Origin: Seongchinamella unica
Lineage (GTDB): Bacteria > Pseudomonadota > Gammaproteobacteria > Pseudomonadales > Halieaceae
Length of the DNA: 64,000 nucleotides
Direction: 5' to 3'
Assembly: GCF_004354085.1 (NCBI RefSeq)
Contig: NZ_SMSE01000001.1
Span: 233,335-297,334, forward strand
Part shown: positions 44,421 through 53,496 of the stretch, in pieces
Layout of the letters: every line of letters begins with the position of its first letter
How positions within the stretch are numbered: position 1 is the first letter of the stretch
The notes under the pieces: generated by a model
The model's input: only the letters and a program-made list of their open reading frames with translations
What the model was told of the DNA's origin: nothing
Databases searched by the model: none
Made by a program: the position numbers and the translations under genes

Positions 44421-44846
44421 CTAGCGCTCGCAGATCTCGCTGGCTGCGAAGAAATAAGCGATTTCGCGGGCCGCAGATTCGGGGGAGTCAGAACCGTGAA
44501 CGGCATTGGCGTCGATGCTGGAAGCGAAATCGGCGCGGATGGTACCTTCAGCGGCTTCCTGGGGGTTGGTGGCGCCCATCAGTTCACGGTTTTTGGCGAT
44601 GGCGTCTTCACCCTCCAACACCTGCACAACCACCGGTCCGGAAGTCATGAACTCGACCAGGTCCTTGAAGAAAGGACGCTCACGGTGCTCGGCGTAAAAG
44701 CCGCCGGCGACCACGTCGGACAGGCGCAGCATTTTGGCGGCAACGATTTGCAGGCCGTTGCTCTCAAACCGCGAATAGATTTTGCCGATGATGTTCTTGC
44801 CGACCGCGTCAGGCTTGATGATGGACAGAGTGCGTTCTACAGCCAT
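44421..44846 (-). CDS. ndk: Nucleoside diphosphate kinase
   Basis: The 141-residue enzyme equalises NTP pools through phosphohistidine H117 in [12 protein letters not shown]. The N terminus [15 protein letters not shown] is canonical. ATG 44846 has GGAGAA upstream; the longer frame is not needed. The promoter candidate lies at 44939-44967. Confidence 0.97.
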   Translation of the reverse strand: MAVERTLSIIKPDAVGKNIIGKIYSRFESNGLQIVAAKMLRLSDVVAGGFYAEHRERPFFKDLVEFMTSGPVVVQVLEGEDAIAKNRELMGATNPQEAAEGTIRADFASSIDANAVHGSDSPESAAREIAYFFAASEICER

Positions 44847-44938
44847 GGGAAGTTCTCCAGTGGGATTTTGAGGATAAACCCCTGCCGCGCGGACAGCCTT
44901 TTGGGCCCCGCCCGGGCAGGTGGGATTAAAGCCGCGCA

Positions 44939-44967
44939 ATTATACGGACTTTGGGTGTCAGTTTCAC
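44939..44967 (-). promoter_or_regulatory. Putative sigma-70 promoter of ndk
   Basis: On the minus strand GTGAAA (44967-44962) and a perfect TATAAT (44944-44939) are 17 bases apart, giving a leader of about 85 bases before ndk. Confidence 0.5.
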
Positions 44968-44986
44968 CCTGATCTTGGCCCGGGAC

Positions 44987-45000
44987 GGATATTAATATCC
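44987..45000. promoter_or_regulatory. 14-base perfect palindrome upstream of ndk
   Basis: GGATATTAATATCC is a perfect palindrome 20 bases upstream of the putative ndk -35 box, next to an imperfect CTTTAAATCAAAG repeat. It may bind an activator, or be coincidental in an AT-rich promoter. Confidence 0.3.
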
Positions 45001-45113
45001 CTTTAAATCAAAGACTTAGCAGAGCCGGGAAAATACACATCGGCGGCGACTGACAAAAGCACCCGGGCGAGCGGACTCAGCCCCTGCCAGAAGGACGATT
45101 CAGGCGGGGGAAA

Positions 45114-45308
45114 TCAGTCCAGTTCCTCAATCCAGGCCGCCTGTATGGCCTCGAGAATCTTCTCCCCGCAGTGCTCCGGGTCATCGTCGAAGCCCGGCAG
45201 GGCCAACACCCAGTTGCGCAGGTCAACGAAATTGAGCGAGAGTGGGTCCACGTTAGGGTGGGCCTCGGAAAGTTCTATGGCGATGTCGTTGATGTCGGTC
45301 CAGTGCAT
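45114..45308 (-). CDS. iscX: Iron-sulfur assembly protein IscX
   Basis: The 64-residue acidic protein matches IscX (MHWTDINDIAIELSEAHPNVDP, FVDLRNWVLALPGFDDDPEHCGEKILEAIQ). It binds IscS and iron and modulates cluster assembly. It lies 146 bases after fdx, further than in E. coli where they are adjacent, and no terminator with a T-tract is visible between them. Confidence 0.95.
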   Translation of the reverse strand: MHWTDINDIAIELSEAHPNVDPLSLNFVDLRNWVLALPGFDDDPEHCGEKILEAIQAAWIEELD

Positions 45309-45454
45309 ATTGGCCTCCCATTGCTTGGTCCCGTCAGTGACGCTGGATTCCCGCTTTCACGACGCTCCGGCGACCCGGCGGTCCGACCCCATTGCCGGGC
45401 CGGATCCCGGGGTGCCTGAGCGTCCCCTGCGCCGCGGGATCGGCGCCAGCGGGC

Positions 45455-45793
45455 TTAATGGCGCTCAGACACCATATTGATCGTGTAGCGCGGAATTTCT
45501 ACCACCAGGTCCTCATCGGCAACAATCGCCTGGCAGGACAGGCGGGAATCGGGTTCCAGGCCCCAGGCCTTGTCCAGGTAGTCATCCTCAAGTTCGTCGG
45601 GCTCTCCCATCGAGTCATAGCCCTCGCGAACAATCACGTGGCAGGTGGTGCAGGCACAGGACATCTCGCAGGCGTGTTCGATTTCGATGTGGTTCCGCAG
45701 CAGGGCGCGGCAGACACTTTCGCCGGGTTCTGCCTCGACGACGGCACCCTCGGGGCAGAGATTTTCGTTGGGCAGGACTACGATGCGGGTCAT
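45455..45793 (-). CDS. fdx: [2Fe-2S] ferredoxin of the ISC system
   Basis: The 112-residue ferredoxin has ligands C42, C48, C51 ([11 protein letters not shown]) and C87 (LSCQ). It donates electrons for cluster assembly on IscU and is a candidate donor for P450 enzymes as well, since adrenodoxin-type ferredoxins share this fold. The start overlaps the hscA stop (ATGA). Confidence 0.95.
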   Translation of the reverse strand: MTRIVVLPNENLCPEGAVVEAEPGESVCRALLRNHIEIEHACEMSCACTTCHVIVREGYDSMGEPDELEDDYLDKAWGLEPDSRLSCQAIVADEDLVVEIPRYTINMVSERH

Positions 45794-47667
45794 TCTCTTA
45801 CCTCCTGATCCAGTTCTTCCAGGCTGACGCCCGCCAAAGCCTGCTTGATGCTCTTGTCCATACGCCGGGCAGCAAATGCCTCGCTGGCCCGACCCAGCTC
45901 CTCGGTTAACGCCCGCAGCAAGGCTCCATCCTCGCCCCTGGCGGCATCCCGCAGGGCCTGCATTTTCTGGTGCAGCGCCTGGCACTCCGCTTCGCTGAGC
46001 AGTTCGGCGCCGTCGGCGGCCAGCGCTGCGTCCAGCCCCTGCAGCAACTGCTCTGCATCCAGCCGCTGTTCCGCCAGCTGGCGAGCCGTCTTGTCCTCTT
46101 CCGCGTGACTGAAGGAAGACTGCAGCATTTCAGTAATCTGCTCGTCGCTCAGACCGAAGGACGGCTTCACCGTGACAGCGCTCTCGACGCCGGTTGTCTC
46201 CTCGCGAGCGGTGACATTGAGCAGACCGTCCGCGTCCACCTGGAAAGTCACCCGGATACGGGCCGCTCCCGCGACCATCGGCGGAATGCCTCGCAACTCA
46301 AAACGCGCCAGGGAGCGCGAATCCGCCACCAGTTCCCGCTCGCCCTGAACGATATGCACTGCCAGGGCGGTCTGTCCGTCCTTGAAAGTGGTGAACTCCT
46401 GGGCCCGGGTTACAGGAATGGTGGTGTTGCGGGGCACGATTTTCTCCACCAGGCCGCCCATGGTTTCCAGGCCCAGTGACAGGGGAATAACATCCAGCAA
46501 CAGCAAATCCCCTTCGGGACGATTACCCACCAGGATGTCGGCCTGAATTGCGGCGCCGATGGCCACCACCCGGTCCGGGTCGATATCGATGAGGGGCGGC
46601 CGCTTGAAAAAATCCTCCACCGCTTCGCGAATCAGCGGTACCCGCGTGGAACCACCGACCAGGACTACATCATCCACAGCGTCGATGTCGGCATCGCGCA
46701 GACAGCGACGACAGGCGCGCAGGGTGCGCTTTACCAGCGGCTGAATGAACGCCTCAAATTCTTCACGGCGCAGCGTCACCGGGTCAGCGTCGGCAATCAC
46801 GTCTCCCAGCGGCAGCTCAACCACCAGTTCGCTGGACAGGCTCTCCTTGGCCTTGCGCGCCATGCGATGCAGCGCGCGGTACTGGCCAGCTTGCAGTTCG
46901 ACGTCGGCGGCCTGCTCCAGTGCCCAGTTGACGATAGCGGCATCGAGGTCGTCACCGCCCAGGGCCGTATCGCCGCCGGTGGCAAGCACTTCAAATACGC
47001 CCCGGTGCAAGCGCAGAATCGAGATATCGAAGGTTCCGCCGCCAAGATCATAGACGGCGATAACCCCCTCTTCCTGCGAGTCCAGGCCATAGGCGACGGC
47101 CGCCGCGGTGGGTTCGTTCAGTAAGCGCAGCACCGGAAGGCCACCCAGGGTGGCGGCGTCCTTGGTGGCCTGGCGCTGGGCATCGTCAAAGTAGGCCGGC
47201 ACCGTGATGACCGCGCCCTCGATCTCACCGCCGAGGGTTTGCCTTGCCCGCTCGCCCAATACCGCGAGAATTTCAGCGGAAGCCTGTACCGGGCTGATGT
47301 CGCCCTGGCTGGTGACGAAACTGACCATTCCCTCCTCGCCGTCAGCCAGCCGGTAATGTGATCGCTCAGCGTCCTTACCGGCGTCCTTCCTGCCCCGGCC
47401 CATAAAACGTTTCACCGACACCAGGGTGTCGGCGGGGTGCTGGCTGGCCAGTTCGAGGGCCGCCGAGCCCACCACAGGCCCATCGGGGCTGGAATAATTA
47501 ACCACCGAGGGCAGCATGAACTGGCCGGACTCATCAACAAGCACATCGGCACGGCCGCCGCGCACGCTGGCCACCAGCGAATTGGTGGTACCCAGATCTA
47601 TACCCACCGCCAGCTTGACCTGGTGTGGAAGGGGTGACTGGCCCGGTTCGGCTATTTGCAACAACAC
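45790..47667 (-). CDS. hscA: Fe-S cluster chaperone HscA
   Basis: The 625-residue Hsp70-type protein has [25 protein letters not shown] and a substrate-binding C-terminal domain. It drives cluster release from IscU with HscB. It uses a GTG start one base after the hscB stop; the N terminus [15 protein letters not shown] aligns with E. coli HscA, supporting that start. Confidence 0.97.
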   Translation of the reverse strand: MLLQIAEPGQSPLPHQVKLAVGIDLGTTNSLVASVRGGRADVLVDESGQFMLPSVVNYSSPDGPVVGSAALELASQHPADTLVSVKRFMGRGRKDAGKDAERSHYRLADGEEGMVSFVTSQGDISPVQASAEILAVLGERARQTLGGEIEGAVITVPAYFDDAQRQATKDAATLGGLPVLRLLNEPTAAAVAYGLDSQEEGVIAVYDLGGGTFDISILRLHRGVFEVLATGGDTALGGDDLDAAIVNWALEQAADVELQAGQYRALHRMARKAKESLSSELVVELPLGDVIADADPVTLRREEFEAFIQPLVKRTLRACRRCLRDADIDAVDDVVLVGGSTRVPLIREAVEDFFKRPPLIDIDPDRVVAIGAAIQADILVGNRPEGDLLLLDVIPLSLGLETMGGLVEKIVPRNTTIPVTRAQEFTTFKDGQTALAVHIVQGERELVADSRSLARFELRGIPPMVAGAARIRVTFQVDADGLLNVTAREETTGVESAVTVKPSFGLSDEQITEMLQSSFSHAEEDKTARQLAEQRLDAEQLLQGLDAALAADGAELLSEAECQALHQKMQALRDAARGEDGALLRALTEELGRASEAFAARRMDKSIKQALAGVSLEELDQEVRE

Positions 47668-47668
47668 G

Positions 47669-48208
47669 TCAGCTATCCATTAACTCTGATTCGATCTGCT
47701 CCGCTTCCTGGAGTATCTTCTCCAGATACTGCATTTTGACGCAGGCACTGGCTGCGGCGGTCAGATCTGATTGATTGTAAGCAGCTTCAAACTCCGCCTG
47801 GTGAATTTTGATATCGCTGCTGATCTCGGCTACCAGATGATCGAGAACCGTGTCCGGGTCCACCAGGTCGTGCATGGACTCGAGCTTTTCGCGCAGCTCC
47901 ATCTGCTCGATGAGGAAACCGCCATCAACCTGCTGCCCCGATATCTCCTGCTGGCTCATGCCCTTGAGTTCCAGCAGGTAAAGCGCCCGCTTCAGTGGCG
48001 AGCGCAGAGCGGAATACGCCTCATTGACGAAGGCCGAGTACTGCACCGCCACGCGTTTTTCATGCTCAGCTGCGCTGGCATAACGATCCGGGTGCAGTTC
48101 CCGCTGCAGTTGCCGGTAACGATTGCCCAGCAGCTGGGTGTCAATGGCAAACTGCACCGGCAGCTCGAACAGCTGGAAGTAATTCTGGGAAAAATCAGGT
48201 GAGGACAT
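47669..48208 (-). CDS. hscB: Fe-S cluster co-chaperone HscB
   Basis: The 179-residue J-domain protein has HPD at residues 39-41 and a C-terminal helical domain that binds IscU. It stimulates HscA ATPase. It lies between iscA and hscA in the standard order. Confidence 0.96.
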   Translation of the reverse strand: MSSPDFSQNYFQLFELPVQFAIDTQLLGNRYRQLQRELHPDRYASAAEHEKRVAVQYSAFVNEAYSALRSPLKRALYLLELKGMSQQEISGQQVDGGFLIEQMELREKLESMHDLVDPDTVLDHLVAEISSDIKIHQAEFEAAYNQSDLTAAASACVKMQYLEKILQEAEQIESELMDS

Positions 48209-48241
48209 GCCGCCAGGGCCGTTTTGGTATCGGGCCGGGGA

Positions 48242-48568
48242 TTATACGGTAAAGCTCTCGCCGCAACCGCACTCTGCAGAGACGTTGGGATTACGAAACT
48301 GCAGGCCCTCGTTGAGACCTTCGCGGACGAAGTCCAGCTCGGTACCATCGAGGTAAACCAGGCTCTTGGGGTCGATAAACACTTTGACCCCGTGGTTCTC
48401 GAACACCTCGTCCTCTGGCGCCGGCTCATCGACGAATTCAAGCACATAGGCCATACCGGAGCAGCCGGAGGTGGTTACGCCCAGGCGTATGCCCAGGCCC
48501 TTGCCGCGCCCCGCCAATTGGGCTGCCACGTGCTTCGCGGCCGACTCGGTGATGGTAATACTACCCAT
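48242..48568 (-). CDS. iscA: Iron-sulfur carrier IscA
   Basis: The 108-residue A-type carrier has the three cluster cysteines C36 (TSGCSGMAY), C100 and C102 (ECGCGESF). The ATG overlaps the iscU stop (TGATG). Confidence 0.96.
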   Translation of the reverse strand: MGSITITESAAKHVAAQLAGRGKGLGIRLGVTTSGCSGMAYVLEFVDEPAPEDEVFENHGVKVFIDPKSLVYLDGTELDFVREGLNEGLQFRNPNVSAECGCGESFTV

Positions 48569-48954
48569 CAAGCCTGTCCCCGCTTTTGGCGAATATCCTT
48601 GACCGCGGCCTTGATGGCGTCTTCGGCCAGTACACTGCAGTGGATTTTTACCGGCGGCAAGGCCAGTTCCTCGGCGATCTCGGTGTTCTTGATCTGCTCC
48701 GCTTCATCCAGCTTCTTGCCCTTGACCCACTCAGTGAGCAGGGAGCTGGAAGCGATGGCGCTGCCGCAGCCGTAGGTCTTGAACTTGGCGTCTTCAATAA
48801 CGCCCTCGTCATTGACCTTGATCTGCAGGCGCATCACGTCACCGCAGGCGGGCGCGCCGACCATGCCGGTGCCAACGCTGTCGTCGCCGGCGTCCAGCTT
48901 GCCGACGTTGCGGGGATTCTCGTAGTGATCCAGTACTTTATCGCTGTATGCCAT
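48568..48954 (-). CDS. iscU: Fe-S scaffold IscU
   Basis: The 128-residue scaffold has cysteines C37, C63 and C106, D39, and the LPPVK motif (99-103) recognised by HscA. ATG 48954 gives the canonical N terminus [18 protein letters not shown]. Confidence 0.97.
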   Translation of the reverse strand: MAYSDKVLDHYENPRNVGKLDAGDDSVGTGMVGAPACGDVMRLQIKVNDEGVIEDAKFKTYGCGSAIASSSLLTEWVKGKKLDEAEQIKNTEIAEELALPPVKIHCSVLAEDAIKAAVKDIRQKRGQA

Positions 48955-48972
48955 GATTCTTCTCCTCAACCG

Positions 48973-50187
48973 CTAGTGGGCGGCCCACTCGATGGTGTCC
49001 AGGTCGACACCGTCCTGATACATGTCCCAGAGGGGCGAAAGCTCCCTCAATTTGCCTACTGCATTGCGCAACTGCTCTACTGCCACGTCGACGTCTTCCT
49101 CGGTGGTGAACCGGCCAAAGCTGAAACGCAGGGAGCTGTGTGCCAGCTCGTCGTTCAATCCCAGCGCACGCAGCACATAGGATGGTTCCAGGCTGGCCGA
49201 AGTACAGGCCGAGCCGCTGGAAATCGCCAGGTCTTTCAGCGACATGATCAGTGACTCACCCTCGACAAAGGCAATACTGACATTGATCGCCCCGGGCAGT
49301 CGCTGGTCCATATCACCATTGACGTGCACTTCTTCGATATCCTTGATTCCGTCCCAGAAGCGCTGGCGCAGTGCCTTGAGGCGCTCTGCTTCTTCCGCCA
49401 TGCCTTCTTTGGCAACATGGGCGGCCTCGCCCATGCCCACAATCTGGTGGGTGGCCAGCGTACCGGAACGCATGCCGCGCTCGTGGCCACCGCCGTGCAT
49501 TTGCGCTTCCAGCCGAACCCGTGGCTTGCGGCGTACGAACAAGGCACCCACACCCTTGGGGCCGTACATCTTGTGGCCCGACATGGACAGCAGGTCGACC
49601 TTCATTGTTTCCATATCCAGTTCGATTTTGCCGGCGCTCTGGGCGGCGTCCACGTGGAACAGCACCTTGGCATTGCGAGTCACCTCGCCGATGCCGGCAA
49701 TATCGTTGACCGTGCCGATCTCGTTGTTGGCGTGCATGATGCTCACCAGCACGGTGTCCTCGCGAAGCGCAGCGGCGACGGCCTCAGGCGTGATCAGCCC
49801 GGCCTCGTTCGGGTCCAGGTAAGTCACCTCGTATCCTTCTCGTTCCAGGTGGCGACAGGTGTCCAGCACTGCCTTGTGCTCGATCTTGGAGGTAACGATG
49901 TGCTTGCCCTTCTTCTGGTAGAAGTGGGCTACTCCCTTGATGGCCAGGTTGTCGGACTCGGTGGCACCGGAGGTCCAGACAATCTCCCTGGGGTCGGCAT
50001 TGATCAGGTCGGCCACCTGGCGGCGGGCATTCTCCACCGCCTCTTCCGCTTTCCACCCATACAGGTGGGAGCGGGATGCCGGGTTGCCGAAATTGCCCTC
50101 CATGGACAGGCAGTGGACCATTTTCTCCACAACCCGCGGGTCAACCGGCGTGGTGGCCAGGTAATCAAAGTAAATCGGTTTCTGCAT
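48973..50187 (-). CDS. iscS: Cysteine desulfurase IscS
   Basis: The 404-residue PLP enzyme supplies sulfur from cysteine. K206 in [10 protein letters not shown] binds PLP and C328 in SGSACTSAS forms the persulfide; numbering equals E. coli IscS. It lies 18 bases upstream of iscU and 23 after iscR. Confidence 0.97.
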   Translation of the reverse strand: MQKPIYFDYLATTPVDPRVVEKMVHCLSMEGNFGNPASRSHLYGWKAEEAVENARRQVADLINADPREIVWTSGATESDNLAIKGVAHFYQKKGKHIVTSKIEHKAVLDTCRHLEREGYEVTYLDPNEAGLITPEAVAAALREDTVLVSIMHANNEIGTVNDIAGIGEVTRNAKVLFHVDAAQSAGKIELDMETMKVDLLSMSGHKMYGPKGVGALFVRRKPRVRLEAQMHGGGHERGMRSGTLATHQIVGMGEAAHVAKEGMAEEAERLKALRQRFWDGIKDIEEVHVNGDMDQRLPGAINVSIAFVEGESLIMSLKDLAISSGSACTSASLEPSYVLRALGLNDELAHSSLRFSFGRFTTEEDVDVAVEQLRNAVGKLRELSPLWDMYQDGVDLDTIEWAAH

Positions 50188-50210
50188 TCTCTAAAGCTCC
50201 GTTACTGCAC

Positions 50211-50684
50211 TCAGGCTTGGCTGAGTACCAAAGTCTCACTTTGCTCTGCCCGCGCGTCCTGGCGCGCAGATATGTGCCGCACCTCACGGCGCTCCACCAG
50301 GTTCGCCAGGCTGATCTGGCTGAGAAAGCCGTGGATCTGCTCGCTGAGGTCACACCATAAATGATGGGTGAGACAGACTTCTCCCTGCTGGCAATTGCTG
50401 GTGCCGCCACAGCCGGTGGCATCCACCGCCTCATTGACCGCATCGACAATCTCGGCGACAAAAATATCCGCCATGTCCCGGCTCAGGCGATAGCCGCCCC
50501 CGGGACCGCGCACACTGGTAACCAGATCGTTACGGCGCAGCTTTGCAAACAGTTGCTCCAGGTAAGACAGGGAGATATCCTGCCGTCCTGAAATATCTGC
50601 CAGACTCACTGGCCCGTCGCTACCGTGTAGCGCCAGATCCAGCATTGCGGTAACTGCGTACCGCCCTTTTGTAGTGAGTCGCAT
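50211..50684 (-). CDS. iscR: Fe-S cluster regulator IscR
   Basis: The 157-residue Rrf2-family regulator has a winged helix at the N terminus and cluster ligands C92, C98, C104 and H107, the same numbering as E. coli IscR. It represses the isc operon when holding [2Fe-2S]. A type 1 site lies in its own promoter. cysE, which precedes iscR in Pseudomonas, is absent; trmJ is directly upstream. Confidence 0.97.
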   Translation of the reverse strand: MRLTTKGRYAVTAMLDLALHGSDGPVSLADISGRQDISLSYLEQLFAKLRRNDLVTSVRGPGGGYRLSRDMADIFVAEIVDAVNEAVDATGCGGTSNCQQGEVCLTHHLWCDLSEQIHGFLSQISLANLVERREVRHISARQDARAEQSETLVLSQA

Positions 50685-50714
50685 ACTTCCAACCCTTTCG
50701 ATTTCAAGACCGGT

Positions 50715-50747
50715 AGTATGCAATACCTGAGTAAAATGGTCAACTAT
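50715..50747 (-). promoter_or_regulatory. isc operon promoter with IscR type 1 site
   Basis: On the minus strand TTGACC (50743-50738), a 17-base spacer and CATACT (50720-50715) form the promoter. Positions 50723-50747 match the 25-base IscR type 1 consensus at all but three positions, with ATAGTTGAC at one end and CAGGTAT at the other. The site covers the -35 box and spacer, as in E. coli. Confidence 0.8.
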
Positions 50748-50771
50748 AAAACCAACTGTTTTACTTGGTTT

Positions 50772-51536
50772 TCAGCCAGGACCGGGCCCCGAATCTGACG
50801 CTTTTGCCTTGCGCACCCACTTCTGGGTCTCGGTGAGAATGCCCCTGAGAATATTGAGCTCCATCTCGTCCAGTCGCACCCGGCTGTACAGCCGCCTGAG
50901 CCTGGCCATCAATTGTCGGGGGGCAGCAGGATCGAGAAATTCCACGTCAACCAGGGTCTCTTCCAGGTGGGTATAAAAACGCTCCATGTTTTCCCGGGTG
51001 GCGAAGGGCGTATCCCACTCGGCATCCTCGGTGGCCGGTAGCGAAGGCGCATCCAGCAACATCCGCAGTTCGTAGCACACCACCTGCACCGCCATGGCCA
51101 GGTTCAGGGAGCTGTAGTCTGCGGAGGTGGGGATATTCAGGTGCAGGTTGCACACCTTGAGTTCGTCGTTGGTCAAACCCCGGTCCTCGCGACCAAACAG
51201 CACCGCCACCTGCTCCTTCTCGGAAGCAACCGCCATACGCTCGGCACACTGTCGCGGATCCAGCAACGGCCAGGGAATCCGCCGGCCCCGGGCACTGGTG
51301 CCCACCACGAACTGACAGTCGGCAATCGCCTCATCCAGTGACGAGGTGACCACCGCGTCTTCCAGCACGTCCACAGCAGAGGCCGCTCGCCATTCGGCCT
51401 GCTCATCGGGAAACTGTCGTGGATCCACCAGGTACAAGCGGGACAGCCCCATGTTTTTCATGGCACGGGCGACACCACCGATGTTGCCGGGATGACTGGT
51501 ATTGACCAGAACGATGCGGATATTGTCGAGCTTCAT
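50772..51536 (-). CDS. trmJ: tRNA 2'-O-ribose methyltransferase TrmJ
   Basis: The 254-residue SPOUT methyltransferase has the knotted N-terminal domain (NIRIVLVNTSHPGNIGGVARAMKNMG) with the SAM site VLFGREDRGLTNDE, plus a C-terminal helical extension. It modifies position 32 of tRNAs. It is divergent from suhB. Confidence 0.94.
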   Translation of the reverse strand: MKLDNIRIVLVNTSHPGNIGGVARAMKNMGLSRLYLVDPRQFPDEQAEWRAASAVDVLEDAVVTSSLDEAIADCQFVVGTSARGRRIPWPLLDPRQCAERMAVASEKEQVAVLFGREDRGLTNDELKVCNLHLNIPTSADYSSLNLAMAVQVVCYELRMLLDAPSLPATEDAEWDTPFATRENMERFYTHLEETLVDVEFLDPAAPRQLMARLRRLYSRVRLDEMELNILRGILTETQKWVRKAKASDSGPGPG

Positions 51537-51596
51537 GGACGTTTGCGAGTGCCAAAGGGGCCGCGAAGTTTAGCAGATTTTCTGCCACACTTGCTC

Positions 51597-51602
51597 TATA
51601 AT
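51597..51602 (+). promoter_or_regulatory. Putative -10 box of suhB
   Basis: TATAAT lies 31 bases upstream of the suhB ATG in the 97-base divergent gap with trmJ. No good -35 box is found at the usual distance. Confidence 0.4.
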
Positions 51603-51633
51603 CGCGCGCCCGAGACCGACCAAGGATGACCCC

Positions 51634-52428
51634 ATGGAACCGATGATCAACATTGCACTGCGCGCCGCCCGCAAGGCCGGCGAAAATATCGTGCGTGCCT
51701 CCGATGATCTGGATCGTGTCGACATCGTGGCCAAAGGTGTCAACGACTTTGTCAGTGAAGTGGACGTCGCCGCCGAGCAGGAGATCATCTATCACCTGCA
51801 GAAGGCCTACCCGGATCACGCCATCCTCGGTGAGGAAACGGGCCTCACCGGTGATGAAAACGCCGACTACCGCTGGATCATCGACCCCCTGGACGGCACC
51901 ACCAACTTCGCCCGGGGCATCCCCCACTATGCGGTCTCCATTGCCTGCACGCACAAGGGCAAGCTGGAACACGCGGTGATCGTCGACCCGGTACGCCGGG
52001 AAGAATTTACCGCCTCCCGCGGTCGCGGTGCCCAACTGAACGGGCGTCGCCTGCGCGTCAGCAATCGCACCAGCCTGGAGGGCGCTCTGTTGGGTACCGG
52101 TATCCCCTTCAAGGGACACTGTGACGACCGACTCCAGCCCTATGCCAAGTCTGTCGAGGTCCTCGCGGGCCAGTGTGCGGGCATCCGCCGCGCCGGCGCC
52201 GCCTCACTGGACCTGGCCTATGTGGCTGCTGGCCGGTTGGACGCGTTCTGGGAAATCGGTCTCGCCCAGTGGGATATTGCCGCCGGAGCACTGCTGGTGA
52301 AAGAGGCCGGCGGGCTGGTGGCTGATATCGATGCCTCGGATAACTACCTGGCATCCGGCAATATCGTCTGCGGTAATCCCAAGTGCTTCAAGGCTGTGCT
52401 GCAGGTGACCAAGCCTTTGTTGGGCTGA
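51634..52428 (+). CDS. suhB: Inositol-1-monophosphatase family protein SuhB
   Basis: The 264-residue magnesium-dependent phosphatase has WIIDPLDGTTNFARG and LDLAYVAAGRLDAFWE signatures and GEETGLTGDE. SuhB also joins rRNA antitermination complexes in E. coli. Its divergence from trmJ is the conserved arrangement. Confidence 0.95.
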   Translation: MEPMINIALRAARKAGENIVRASDDLDRVDIVAKGVNDFVSEVDVAAEQEIIYHLQKAYPDHAILGEETGLTGDENADYRWIIDPLDGTTNFARGIPHYAVSIACTHKGKLEHAVIVDPVRREEFTASRGRGAQLNGRRLRVSNRTSLEGALLGTGIPFKGHCDDRLQPYAKSVEVLAGQCAGIRRAGAASLDLAYVAAGRLDAFWEIGLAQWDIAAGALLVKEAGGLVADIDASDNYLASGNIVCGNPKCFKAVLQVTKPLLG

Positions 52429-52460
52429 CCACAAAAATTGGTGCCACACCCGTCGGCCCA

Positions 52461-52534
52461 CCGTCAATTCTCTGTTGACGGCTCGGTCGGCAAACTCCGC
52501 CTTGGTTTTTGGGCCGCTGCGGAGTTTGCGACCG
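52461..52534. terminator. Two stem-loops between convergent suhB and secF
   Basis: CCGTCAA (52461-52467) pairs with TTGACGG (52475-52481). Next, 52484-52500 pairs with 52519-52534 over 16 bases with one bulged G (arms centred on GCAAACTCCGC). Neither has a clear T-tract, but their place between convergent stops suggests a bidirectional terminator or RNA-stabilising structure. Confidence 0.5.
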
Positions 52535-52581
52535 TTTCGGCAGGTAAGTCCCGCCTCAGGGCCGTGCCACCAGAGCACCAC

Positions 52582-53496
52582 TCAGGGCATCAAGTCTTCC
52601 TGCTCCGCGCCTTCCCTGACCGGGATCATCAGGTCTTCCTTGCTCACCCCCATCATCAGCAGTGCGTTGGCCGCCACATAGATAGACGAGTAGGTACCGA
52701 TAAACACACCGACCAGCAGGGCAACGGCAAAGGCATTGATCATTTCGCCGCCGAACAGGGCCAGCGCCATCAACACCAGCATCGTCGTTAACGACGTCAC
52801 CAGGGTACGGCCCAGGGTTTCGGTGAGGGAGATATTGATGACTTCCACCGGGTCCGCCTTGCGGATCTTGCGGAAGTTTTCCCGGATGCGGTCGGAAACG
52901 ACAATGGTGTCGTTCAGGGAGTAACCGATAACCGCCAGCAGCGCAGCCAGCACCGTGAGATCGAACTCCATTCCGGTCACGGAGAAGAAACCGAGCACGA
53001 CGATCACGTCGTGAATCAGGGCCACGACAGCGCCCACGGCGAACTTGAGCTGGAAACGGAAAGCGATGTAGAGCATGACCAGGCCCAGTGCCAGTAGCAT
53101 CGCCAGACCGCCCTGCTCGCGTAGTTCATCCCCCACCTGGGGGCCGACAAACTCGATGCGGCGCAGTTCCACGGTTCCGTCGTAGGCGTTCTGCAGCCGG
53201 GTCAGTAATTCAGCGCCCTGGCTGTCGGAATAGCCCTGGGGCAGGCGTATCAGAACGTCCCGATCGGTGCCGAAGCTGACCACTATCGCCCCGGCGTAGC
53301 CCTCGGTTTCCAGCGTTTCCCGGATACCGTTGAGATCAGCGGTTTCACTGTAGTTCACTTCCACCAGCGTGCCGCCGGTAAAGTCCAGGCCCCAGTTGAG
53401 CTGTCTGGTCGCCAGGGAAACGGCAGCAATAGTCAGCAGAATCAAGGAGAAGGCCAGGGCCAGTTTGCGTTGCCCCATGAAGTTGATCACTTTCAT
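52582..53496 (-). CDS. secF: Protein-export membrane protein SecF
   Basis: The 304-residue membrane protein has six helices, the N-terminal helix followed by NWGLDFTGGTLVEV and the RND-type core motif YSLNDTIVVSDRIREN. With SecD it uses proton motive force to aid late steps of Sec export. It overlaps secD by one base. Confidence 0.97.
   Translation of the reverse strand: MKVINFMGQRKLALAFSLILLTIAAVSLATRQLNWGLDFTGGTLVEVNYSETADLNGIRETLETEGYAGAIVVSFGTDRDVLIRLPQGYSDSQGAELLTRLQNAYDGTVELRRIEFVGPQVGDELREQGGLAMLLALGLVMLYIAFRFQLKFAVGAVVALIHDVIVVLGFFSVTGMEFDLTVLAALLAVIGYSLNDTIVVSDRIRENFRKIRKADPVEVINISLTETLGRTLVTSLTTMLVLMALALFGGEMINAFAVALLVGVFIGTYSSIYVAANALLMMGVSKEDLMIPVREGAEQEDLMP

Noticed and set aside
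47758-47773. A 14 of 16 match to the perfect palindrome CAATCAGATCTGATTG inside hscB.
   Set aside because: It lies well within coding sequence, away from any promoter, and encodes conserved hscB residues; most likely chance.
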